Origin: Halichondria panicea
Taxonomy: Eukaryota > Porifera > Demospongiae > Suberitida > Halichondriidae
Assembly: GCF_963675165.1 (NCBI RefSeq)
Contig: NC_087381.1
Location: forward strand, 2,108,001 to 2,172,000
Length of the DNA: 64,000 nucleotides
Direction of reading: 5' to 3'
Made by a program: the position numbers and the translations under genes. Position 1 is the first letter of the stretch; each line of letters opens with the position of its first letter. The notes under the pieces were generated by a model. The model ran no database searches, was not told the DNA's origin, and saw only the letters and a program-made list of their open reading frames with translations. Positions 1 to 50,793 of the stretch are shown piece by piece.

Positions 1-24
1 TCAAGTTATATAATGGGATGTAAC

Positions 25-15322
<15,298 letters not shown>

Positions 15323-15924
15323 TCTCTTGTGCAGGTATATAATCTGTAAGTCTTATAGCTGCATAGCCTTGCCATAGTACATTTACATTAATAATACATG
15401 TACATAAAATAATTTGAAAAGACACATTCACTTACATTCAGATCAGTTCTTGATTCTTTGATTCATTTGGAATCTGTCTATCACATTGCGGTTTATATAG
15501 GCGGTGTCATAAAATTCTTATCTGGGATTGGCTTTGTTCAGTGTTCACTCAATGTCAGGAATGGAAGTTAAATTTAACCATAACACACCCCTCGAATTCT
15601 TCAGCAGTCAGTGCAGGAAGGCAAACTGGGACACTGCACAACAATAGGTCAACATAATTATGGAGGAGTAGTGGATGATGTTGATTGAATGCCTCCTAGA
15701 TAGAGCTGCATGCACAGCTCTACTTTACTACGAGTACATTGGTACCAGGACTTCAGTGAGCAAGGTGCATGTAGGTGCAGGTGCATGGACGATGAACAGA
15801 CTCCCATTGTTACCAAAGTAAGTAATGACAGTAAGTTAAAATTATTAAGAACATGTATCGGTGTTTTGGAATCCTTCATTCGATGGCATCCCACTGAATG
15901 AGCATTCAAAAGCAGTAGTTTGGT

Positions 15925-16472
15925 TAGCCTCAGCGAGACCAGGCCGATTAAAATATGGCCTGGTCTCTATTGCATGGGTGATAGTGCACATGCGCAAACT
16001 GAGTCACCCAGAATCTGGGTGACTCGTATACTTTATAGTAAACCTTTGTAAAATTATACCGTAAACTAGTTTGTTTACTAGTTTCTTTCCGTATTAATTT
16101 TAACAAATACTTGTCTCCTGTGAAACTGTGGCTTATATGCTCTCTATTGCGTTGTCGAGAAGGCTTGCTAGCTAGCTGTGGCCCTCTATGGTGTTGTCGA
16201 GAAGGCTTGCACACTAGTCTGAAGCCAGAAGAAGCTCTCATTTGTACAGAAACCAATTTCAAAACATCACGACCATCCGACCATCATAGAGGTAAATGAG
16301 AGCCTCTTTTGGTTTCAGACTAGTGTGCAAGCCTTCTCGACAACACCATAGAGGGCCACAGCTAGCTAGCTTCATAGTAAATAGTACATGGGCGTGTATG
16401 GACCACGCCTATGATTAATTACACATGCAATAGATACCAGGCCGTATTTTAATCGGCCTGGATTCGAGGCTA
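15925..16472. mobile_element. Mutator-like MITE, 9-bp target duplication
   Basis: Same family as 14020-14637. TIRs TAGCCTCAGCGAGACCAGGC... and ...GGCCTGGATTCGAGGCTA. Target duplication TAGTTTGGT on both sides (15916-15924 and 16473-16481). Contains an internal palindrome around GAGCCTCTTTTGGTTTCAGA / GAAGCCAGAAGAAGCTCTC. Confidence 0.88.
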
Positions 16473-16488
16473 TAGTTTGGTCAACAAA

Positions 16489-17545
16489 CCTCAACATCTA
16501 TAATTATAGTCAAACACGTCTCCAAGGTACACGCGTACGCAAAGTGGGCTGTCCAGCACACATTCATGTACATGAGTTGATACTTCCCATCATTTGCTGT
16601 TTCCATTGAACCCAGTAACCATCGAATCTGAAACAAAGGCAACAAAGTTTGCAGCTCTAAAGCAAGTACAAGAGTTCTTAACGGGAAAGAAGTGGAGACA
16701 ATAAAATGTTGAAATATAATTATATACTGTTCGAGAGATTATCACGGATAAGGCACTAAGACAGGTATGTCGTTACTTTTCAAACATAATTATTGGTACC
16801 ATAATAACTATTATATTTCCTTATACATAGTCATTTGTAGGCTAAGGAGAAATTACTGGAAGAAAACCCTGAGTCCATCCAGGCTAATCTCAGCCACAAA
16901 GCAGTAAATTCTTTGTTTCACTACACGCTTTAATGGTATGAATGTATACCTGCATGTAAATGCATGAGATATATAAATTATTGATTATAATTATGACAAA
17001 CAGGGAGAAAGAGGTACAACGAATACTCTGAGAAGATTGTCTTGGTTACAAGATGCCTGCATGCATTGTGCCGGTGAGTATCAATGATTAAATTGCGTAT
17101 TAACTGCAGTTTCTATATTATAATTATGTTGACAGCATTGTTTCTTGCGTATGCTGCCCCCAACAGCATGTCGTGGATGAGACTAGATATGTTATTCCTG
17201 TAATTTTTCCTTAGCCTACAAAATAACTGTATCAAAGAATGCATAATATCAAGTATTATGTTTGAAATTGAAATGTGACGACATAATACCTGCATGTCTT
17301 AGTTCCTTAATGTCTCCGACAGTATCGTATGTTACTACATTTTGTTGTCTCCACTTCTTTGTTGTTTTAGAGCCGCAATTTTTGTTGCTTGTTTTTTAGA
17401 TCCGAGTGAATGGTTGCTGGGTTCAATGGAAACAGCAAATGATGGGAAGTATTAACACATATATACATGAATGTGTGCTGGACAGTCCACTTTGCGTGTA
17501 CGCGTGTGTGTACCTTGGAGATGCGTTTGACTAGATGTTGAAGTG
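16489..17545. mobile_element. Long foldback element
   Basis: Arms of about 350 bp are inverted: CCAAGGTACACGCGTACGCA and TGGGTTCAATGGAAACAGCA-type blocks at 16530-16620 and 17410-17520, TTGTCTCCACTTCTTT at 16690 and 17350, GTAGGCTAAGGA at 16835 and 17210. No coding sequence recognised. It is directly next to the Mutator-like MITE ending at 16472. Confidence 0.7.
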
Positions 17546-17941
17546 AAGTACTGCTCGAAACAATAATGGAATGCTATCCAACATTATTGTGGCCTTCAAT
17601 TGCCCGGAATGGTTGCCTAAATCCGAGTGAATCTTTGCTCCAGGCTTCTTTGCTGTGATCCTAGTCCACAGTGCATATAAAACCCTGTTCTCAAATATTT
17701 CAGCATACCTCCAGTCTCCTGAGTTGCTGTGCTAGACAGTTTAATAAGTCATACATTATACATGATATTCATCACTATACATGCACTGCATTATATAACT
17801 CTTCTGGTTTCTTTATAATCATATCAGGTCACCAGCCGAGGGTTTGCACTTTAGTGCTCTAGTATTAGTTTAAATGATGCATTGTGTAGAGTCTACATGC
17901 ATTCTCAAAAGTACAACAACAGAAAAATCAGCTATTTGCAG

Positions 17942-18034
17942 CTTTATAGTCTATGCAGTACCAATCGCTCTCCTCAAACGCACACGCACATTTCATGTGG
18001 CACCACTTGTCACAACCATCACACTGCAATATAT
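17942..18034 (-). pseudogene. Relic PHD-finger fragment
   Basis: The minus strand encodes ILQCDGCDKWCHMKCACAFE ESDWYC, the central part of a PHD zinc finger (CxxC, W, HxxxC, W-x-C). No other parts of a gene are seen. It may be a leftover of a transposon that captured a PHD finger, or a dead host gene. Confidence 0.5.
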
Positions 18035-18045
18035 GTAATCCTACA

Positions 18046-18144
18046 CAGTAGACTCTCGCTATTCCGGCTCTGAAGTACAGCCACCTCAATATACCGGCGA
18101 AGCTGCACTGTCCCAAGGGTGACCGGATTAACGAGAGTCTACTG
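18046..18144. mobile_element. pogo/Tigger-type MITE
   Basis: CAGTAGACTCTCG and CGAGAGTCTACTG ends about 100 bp apart, with TA at the right side. This TIR is typical of Tigger/pogo elements. No transposase. Confidence 0.65.
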
Positions 18145-18284
18145 TAAAATCATTTCCCTCTGCTCCTTGTTTTCCACAGCAAGTCTCTTCTCATCACCTT
18201 AATTTGGGGTAAAATTGTACTACTGCATGGTTAGTATGAATATAATTATGTATCAGGGCACAACGACTGTGTATATACGTAGTC

Positions 18285-18715
18285 TCCGGCATCGCCAGAC
18301 TCAACATTGAAGAGTATATAGCTGTATAGCGGACCCCGCAATCTTTCCGTCTCTGCACGTCAGTCAAAGCGCTCCCACCAGGGCCAAACCACTGGTAGGT
18401 CAGTGCTACACCAGAGGCTTTTACAGTGAATATGACAGTTCTACCTGCTTAATTTTGCATTGCCATTGCTTGGTTGCATGCATATATAAATATATACATC
18501 AATTGCAGGCCCTGTTCAAAGACGATAGAAATATCTGCCACACAAACAAAAAATCAGATCAAACAGAAATGGTTACATTTTCTATATATAGTTGAGATCC
18601 AGCGGATCCCTCAATCTCTCTGTCACTGTCAGTAAGAGTGTTCCTAACAGGATCAATTAAACCCCTGGTAATTAACTCAATCCTCATTAGAGGCTTGGAG
18701 ATAATCATATACTCT
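18285..18715 (-). pseudogene. Two decayed immunoglobulin-like exons
   Basis: On the minus strand around 18290-18440: FTVKASGVALTYQWFGPGGS ALTD, then in another frame VESGDAGDYVYTQ. Around 18590-18700: DPVRNTLTDSDREIEGSAGS QLYIENVT, again with stops upstream. Both are the YQW / GxAGSQL / SGDAGxY pattern of Ig domains, broken by frameshifts and stops. Confidence 0.5.
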
Positions 18716-18959
18716 TCATAATTAAGTATGTGAAGAATACAATTAATACTCGAAGTACACTAATTACTGAGGTGACAGTACTGCACTACAATAATAGTTT
18801 TGATGATTAAGTCAGGAGAGATAGAAAACCCTCTCTATAATTATAAGACAACCCTCTATGCACGAGGGACACAGCATGCACCCTCATGCATAGAGTAGCA
18901 GGGATTCCATTAACCACGTCTGTCTGTCACGTCACCATGGCAATCGAGAGAGAAAAACA

Positions 18960-19930
18960 TGCTATAGCTAATGTCAGGAGTTCCGCAAGGAGGCATCCTA
19001 GGCCCACTATTATTTATCAACGACCTATACCTGAGTGCATTTCATCTAGCTGCCAATCTGTTTCTATTTGTGGATGACACAAGCTATAGGAAAGTGCATC
19101 CATTGTACTGAAAACCAACCAGAACTCCAAACACCAGTTGTCATCCCTTATTAGTGCGCCACATGGCCGGAACATGCAACTCAATAAAGCCAAATGTAAC
19201 GTGCTATATATATGTAGCACACCCTATAGCTGGCACTAATTATACACCCCAATATACACATGCACTACTCAGTCAACAATTCTCACCTCAACTGCTACAA
19301 AATAAAAATACTTAGGCTTAATTGTGCATAGCCAGCAACCTCTCCTGGTCACTGCATTATATGATTGACCTCATTATTATTGTCTATAAGGCGTACCGAG
19401 CTAGCTCTTAATCTCACATCCGACGTGCGATTTCTAACCAATCAGAAACCAGTACAAAGAAGTCAATACATAACCATATAGTTTGATCCCAAGTCACCTA
19501 CTGCTCCCAATTAAGTCTGCATGGAGACCAAATTTGATCAAGGCTGCATGGAGATAATCTAGAGGAGAGCGCCACCAAATTAATCCTCAATGATTACTCA
19601 AGCTCGTACTGATTGAGGCTGTCCAAATTGAAGCTACTATAACTCTATAACGTATAATGTACTGGTTTGAAACAAGACATATGTAAAGTCATTAAAGGAA
19701 CCATCGGAAAACTTCAACATTAGAGATCACTTACTGGTTACACCCGCTTCAGTTGCAACAAAGCAACAAACTCGTTGTGAAAGCCAAACACTACATATAG
19801 ATCTACAGAGCAAATAAACACTTTTACCTCAATCGTATAGTTCAAGGTTATGGAACATGATGCCCACCATGCATGCATGGACATCAGCGCACCACTAACT
19901 CTAATCAAGACTACCCTCTATCACTATACT
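18960..19930 (+). pseudogene. Non-LTR retrotransposon (LINE) reverse transcriptase remnant
   Basis: Plus-strand SGVPQGGILGPLLFINDLYL is the RT GVPQGS-LGPLLF...NDL motif, and FVDDTSY is the catalytic xxDD motif (usually ADDT). Downstream KYLGLIVHSQ and other fragments follow RT order but with many stops and frameshifts. No autonomous function is expected. The 3' limit is approximate. Confidence 0.75.
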
Positions 19931-20604
19931 TCTAGGAGCAAACACAATATAATGTGCAATATGCATGTATTTGCAGATGCTCATAGCTTCACATGTAAAT
20001 AATTACTCTGTGCATGCGCAGCAGGACAGTTTACGGAGCAATATAGTTTTTATGCACCTTAATTTTTAAAGACTACAAACGATCACCTAGTATATAGTTG
20101 TAAATAATGCTAGGGTGTCATACAGAGGAGGGAAAGGGGGATACCCCCCTCTGGCTGAAATTTCCCTTCTCCCCTAAAATTTGCATTCAGGTACTATAGT
20201 ATATGCAAGAGTAATAACCCCAATCCACCTATAATTATGAATAAGACTATACCTAATAAACGAACATTTTCCAGGGGGCATGCCCCTCGGTTCCCCTAGC
20301 CGGCGACACACTCCGTGTGCCTTTATTTCCCTATACTTTAAAATCCTGACACCCTGCATGAATACCTAGAAAGTACTCCTGTTTTAATAGAGCACCTATA
20401 GTAGACTTTTAGGATTTTTAATAATGATGGTTCTTATCTACTATATATAGGATTGATATCATACGTAGCATCAGTAATGGTCCGCGAGACTAGCGCACAC
20501 CGAGGCATAATAATAATAATAATTGGTTAAGCACAGGACAGCATTCTACTTATAATTATAGTTGTCTGCTGAATTGTAGTCATTTCTTCCCCATGTCACT
20601 GTTC

Positions 20605-39102
<18,498 letters not shown>

Positions 39103-39311
39103 CGTTCTCCTGTGCAGGTATATAATCTGTAAAGTCTAGCTGCCTGGTTGCATAGCCTTAGTTTAATAGGCCGGTCATGTTTACACATTCACTTATTCAG
39201 TTCTCATTAGTGTATAGCGTACCAAAATCCACAAAAATGCAATATCTAGATAAGTGCGGCGATGTACCGAGGCCTAACCTGAGCCATGTGGATATTGCCA
39301 AGAGTTTGGCA
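39103..39311. promoter_or_regulatory. Bidirectional promoter region between RTK copy B and translin
   Basis: The two start codons are 209 bp apart on opposite strands, so this interval must hold both 5' leaders and promoters. No canonical TATA box stands out. The RTK-proximal half is duplicated upstream of copy A exon 1 (15323-15440), the translin-proximal half is not. Confidence 0.6.
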
Positions 39312-41476
39312 ATGACTGATTTTCAAACCCAGGAGAGTCCTGCTGGTGAATGCAGCTCATCTGAGCAGGTAATTAACCTGTTCTCAGGTCTGCAGGAATT
39401 GTTTGATAGAGAGCAAGTCAGGAAAGAGGTACTAGTCACAGCTAGTAGATGTTCTAACTATTTTAATGATTATTATTCTCTAGAAAATCCGGACCGTGGT
39501 AAATGAGATAGAGCAGTCTACCCGAAACATCCACACGGCAATACAAGCTGCTCATCAGTGTACTCTCAAAGACGGTACGCTATCGAGGTGGGGGTGTGCC
39601 CTTTAGGAGTTTTCAACATATTTGTAATACACTAAAGTGCAAACTCTTGGCTGGTGACATGATTCCAGAGGAGTAATACTGGTATAATGCAATGCATGTA
39701 GTATGTGTATGACTGAGCTGTCTAGCACAGCAACTCAGGAGCAATGAAACTAAACCATACTAGCGGAGGCATGCTGAAACATTAATTTAAGAACAGAGAC
39801 ATGTACTGTGGACTAGGATCACAGCAAGAAGCTGGAGACTAAGAGAAGTATGGCTCCTCGAGTCCTGGTGCTATAGGATCCGGAGCCAGCAAAGAAGCCT
39901 CCTCTCGAGACAACAAACCAGTCACAATTCTAGCTTTCTACTTTAGTGACCCTTTTCCATTGTTCCTGGTACGGGATCACTTTAGCTGTAAATACATAGT
40001 CTACCTCGAATAAAGGCCGCGTGTAGTTAGCACTTAGCTTTTATTGACTAAATCTGCTGCTAAAAAACTGTTGCTGTAAATGCAGCGCTATGGCACCCAG
40101 GTGAGTAGATTCACTTGTCACGAACAAACAATTAACCAACGGACTACTATACCCGTGGCCGCCCACGCACGCCTCGAATAATTATATAGTTTCCCACTTT
40201 GTCGTCAGTTCTCTGCTATAAATAATTAAGGCCACACAAAATTAATATTATGTTTCACGGACTTTTAATCCCCCAAAACGGTCCAGTGTGGGCCATGAAT
40301 TTCATAATATCATTATAAACTACAAACGGAGTCACAACACACCACAAAAAGTACTTTAGCAAAACAGCTAGATCACGTGACACGTGTCACATTATGACCT
40401 AGACCACTAATAAGCATTCTGCAAAAAATATGACCTGGAAAATCTGTAAAACACCAAAAAAATTGTGTGGCCTAGTTGTAGCAATTAAGACCGATTGACA
40501 TAATCACTTGATAAATACCAACATGTTTTAGTTATGATGCATAATGGACTGTGAAATGACTTCACTATCAGCTGTGAAAACAATCCCAGGCTTTCTGAAA
40601 AATAATCACTCTACTCTATACTCTATCATTTTACATTTTATAGCACTAAAGGTGTGCCAAACATTTAAAACTGTTTTCCCCATAATCTACAGTTCCTGCT
40701 CTGTGCTTGAAGATAAGACCAATGTTTGCCGACCCTAAGAGACAGATTCAAACTCTTAAGGAGCTAATACCAAAAGATTCTTACTACAGGTATAATCAGG
40801 AGTGCATGCACTCCTGGTATAATGAATGAATGACTTGACTCTCTATATCAAAGGTCATTTACATTTGCTAGTAAATCGGCTTGTACTTGTACATTTACTT
40901 GTATGTAAGGTGCTTTCCCTTGTACTTGTTCCCTCGGTTGCTTGTAAATGGGTACTTTCCCTTTAATTGAGTCTACCAACATTTTTAACTAAGTCTTCAC
41001 TACGATACTAATTAGATCTGCCTGCCCCAGATTCAATGACCAATGGAAACACTCATTTCAGCGTCTGTGTTTCCTGTCCTCTTTCCTCGTTTACCTGGAG
41101 ACTGAGAAGCTGGCCACTAAACTAGAAGTGGCCACCATGCTAGGAGGTAAGGGTTGAGGAATAGTACAGTCATCATTATTATACATGTACATGTATAACA
41201 TGTGTATGTACACTGAATAAATCAACATGTAATTTGCATATAATTACACGGTTTTTCACTGTGTTCAAAACGGTTATAGCTGGGCTTTCGTTTGATTTTA
41301 AGTGCGTATTTTGGGAGAGAAAGCTGACATTCGTAGCAATAAGCTTAGCCTTCATTGTTTGACCTGTGTAATAGTGTGTCCCTCCTCGATCCCTCAGTTG
41401 AGGCCAAGGAAGATGATGGATTCCATCTTGATTTGGATGACTTTCTCATTGGATTACTCTTCATGACCAATGAACT

Positions 41477-41557
<81 letters not shown>

Positions 41558-42115
41558 GCGTGTGCGTGTGTGTGTGTGTGTGTGGGGGGGGGGGTATAAA
41601 ATTATGATCGACCTTTTAGGTGTATAATCGTGCTGAGGTTTTGCCCTAGCTCTTGTTGTGAAGTTACTCATTACTACATATCTGTGTTTTCTGAATGGAA
41701 ACAGTATTTTAAAGCTTCTTATTTACTGCAATGCTATAAAACCTGTCTATAGTGGTCACCCTATTAATTTGAACAGGTCATTGTTATAATACAGCCTGTC
41801 CTCAAAGTCTCCAATCATGTGTTTCGTGTTGGTGTGCTCAAGGGTGACCTCTATAATCTCACTACTGTATATATTGGCATTAATGTAGAAACCACTTTTT
41901 TTCCTTTGTAGCCTCGTCTTGCTGTGAACAGTGTCATTCTAGAAGACTACCAACGCCCACTCGCCATCTCAACCTTCCTCTCTGATGTCACAGCTGGCTT
42001 CAGACTACTCAATCTCAAGAACGATTTCCTGCGGAAGAAATTTGACTCTTTAAAGTACGATGTAAAAAAAGTAGAAGAAGTCGTTTATGACGTTTCTATC
42101 AGAAAGTTTAAGTGA
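39312..42115 (+). CDS. TSN: Translin (single-strand DNA/RNA binding, C3PO endoribonuclease subunit)
   Basis: Six coding exons: 39312-39428, 39484-39574, 40693-40789, 41031-41146, 41398-41477, 41912-42115. Together they make 234 residues, close to the 228 of vertebrate translin. Conserved stretches are ETEKLATKLEVATMLG, DGFHLDLDDFLIGLLFMTNE, RPLAISTFLSDVTAGFRLLN and the C-terminal KKFDSLKYDVKKVEEVVYDV, the last being the part most conserved in animals. Translin octamers bind nucleic acid and, with TRAX, form the C3PO complex that removes the passenger strand in RNAi. I chose the ATG at 39312 because it gives the expected length; an in-frame ATG at 39237 would add 25 residues. The exon 5 donor opens directly into a GT microsatellite. 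Confidence 0.92.
39627..40190. mobile_element. Composite R1/R2 element in translin intron 2
   Basis: Starts CACTAAAGTGCAAACTCTTG and ends in the R1 block ...GGACTACTATACCCGTGGCC. Same content as 7868-8691, opposite orientation. R2-only or R1-only copies lie at 5100-5290, 30210-30410 and 17640-17865 (R2) and at 6475-6680, 30460-30665, 9515-9640, 33465-33580 and 12822-13110 (R1). Confidence 0.65.
40229..40478. repeat. Probable small inverted-repeat element in translin intron 2
   Basis: AAGGCCACACAAAATTAATA at the left and AAAATTGTGTGGCCTAG at the right are inverted. Nothing coding inside. Confidence 0.5.
41478..41594. repeat. GT microsatellite at the translin exon 5 donor
   Basis: GT units start at the first intron base and run with a few GC interruptions to about 41583, then poly-G. 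The donor GT is the first unit. Confidence 0.95.
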
Positions 42116-42274
42116 TTAAAACAATTTTAATGTTGTTTGTGTGGGAAATTACACTTTATGAATTCACTTCCTGTTCACCTCATCATGAATATCATTACTG
42201 TGCTAATTGCATGAGAAAAACTCAGTCGTCACTTTTTTGTGTATTAGCTAGCTAGCTAGAGCCACTCTCTAGCC
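42116..42274. other. 159-bp translin-Smad intergenic interval
   Basis: Same-strand genes with only 159 bp between stop and start. It must contain the translin poly(A) site and the Smad promoter, unless the Smad start is fed by read-through. No AATAAA seen; CTAGCTAGCTAG lies just before the Smad start. Confidence 0.6.
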
Positions 42275-47876
<5,602 letters not shown>

Positions 47877-49215
47877 ACACACGTACACCATTCCTCAAAT
47901 CATAACTACTATACTCTATAATTATTATCCGAACAACGTTGCTACACACAACAATGTATTGTATTTCACTGGACAGTTTTGTTTTTCACAAAGTTACTGA
48001 CTTATTATAGTTTTGTATCTCAATAATTATTATTATTCACCAGATTTTTGTAAGTGATTATTATTATCACTTCTGTATACTTCATCAAGTTTGATATGAA
48101 TTTTCTTATTAACCGTTATAATTATGCAGGTGTTCAGAGGTCCTCTTGTCGGAAATTAAACGTTCCTTTTAGCTTTAATTCTCAAAATGTAATTAATTTT
48201 GATTACCATTAAGTGTATAATTAGTAAGACCCTCTAAATGTGCGGACTATATATAGTGGAGGGGGGAAGCTGAAGTGTTGGGTTTTCTATAGACATATCT
48301 GTTGTTAGGACATGACTGAGCTAGTTGAGAGGCTATAGCTATATGACTAGTGGCTAGGCCACATGGGGAGAAACTTCCTCCTGCCTCCCACGTATATACG
48401 GCATATCTATGAATGAAGCTTGAACAGTATGTATTAATTAATTAAAAGGACTTGTCTTTGTTTTAAGTTTTGTTGTGCTACCAATAAGATTAGATCATTA
48501 GTTTGGACAAAACCTGTGTTATGTATGCCTTCTTTGGTCTTCGAAAAGCTTCGCATGCTCTATAAAAATCTGTTCCAATTATATACCTTGATGATACAGA
48601 TATGGTTGGCATATATATAGACTGGAAACCACTAGCTCCCTTCACTGCGTTCATGGGGGTCGACTGGCAAGCTGCTGTGTTAAGAGTTGTCCCGTTGGAA
48701 AGCAATTACAACAAAATGCGTAATGCATGGGTGATATTGCTTCAGCCTCGAGAACAGACCGCCAGTGATGTACTTATAATTCGAGGCCAGATAAAATTTC
48801 GTGCAGTAATAGTTAGCGCGTGAGCAGTGGCACATGAATATTTGTGACATTAGCATTCTTGTGGGAGCGTGACATTCTTCACATATGCACTGGGACAACT
48901 CTCAACACGGCAGCTTGCCAGTCCCTAGAGCACAGTGAAGGGGAGTGGTTTTCAGTCTGTACTGCATAATTATAGTACCCTGATACTTCAGATTATGACG
49001 TTAGCGTTAGAAAAATAATGCTGCATAGTGTGCAATGATGCAGGAGTCATGCCGGCTAAGGGGGAATCTGTGATTGAGGCTTTAATTGGCCGGTGCATGT
49101 ATGTTATTTTGTTAGAGTAGAGCAGAGCATGCATGGCTACAATTATTCTTCATGCATAGCAAACGTCTGACACCCTGACACTATTTACCCACCCACCCAC
49201 ACACACATACCACAG
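47877..49215. other. Smad isoform-a 3' region and intron to the second cassette
   Basis: Contains the 3' UTR of isoform a (a variant poly(A) signal ATTAAA near 48155), a fragment of the 38269 MITE family near 48550-48580, and a stretch near 48745 resembling the Mutator-like TIR (CAGCCTCGAGAACAG). No exon found. Confidence 0.5.
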
Positions 49216-50440
<1,225 letters not shown>

Positions 50441-50793
50441 TTCATCCATTCTACTTTTTATATCGAACTTTGAACTGTAATTGTTAGTGTGTTGGGTTAT
50501 TTGTCACAGGCCAAGCGATCATTTAATCACTGAATTGTCATTCATCGATCATCACTTTTTGTAGATTTACAATGACAATGTATGTCTTGAGTTGTATAAT
50601 ATAAAGCTTAATTAAGAGCCGTATGTGAAAATGTATGGAGCGCCATAACATCAAATGAATAAGGTCGATGATGTACAATTCTTAGACATGAATTTTGTCC
50701 TCTATGGTGCTCCATAAAAATAAACATGCATGCCAGTACATATAAAACGTGCACTTATTACAATACACAACAATATTCAGTTTGTCAAAACAA

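Larger units (their letters stand above)
15386..20604. other. Intergenic region between RTK copies
   Basis: No intact gene. Holds the Mutator-like MITE, long foldback, R2 fragment (17640-17865), PHD relic, pogo MITE, Ig relics and LINE remnant, then a TE-like G/C-rich stretch (20110-20350). Small ORFs here show no family signature. Confidence 0.6.

Noticed and set aside
48602..48823. 73-residue plus-strand frame between Smad cassettes
   Set aside because: No similarity to Smad linker or MH2, overlaps transposon-like fragments.
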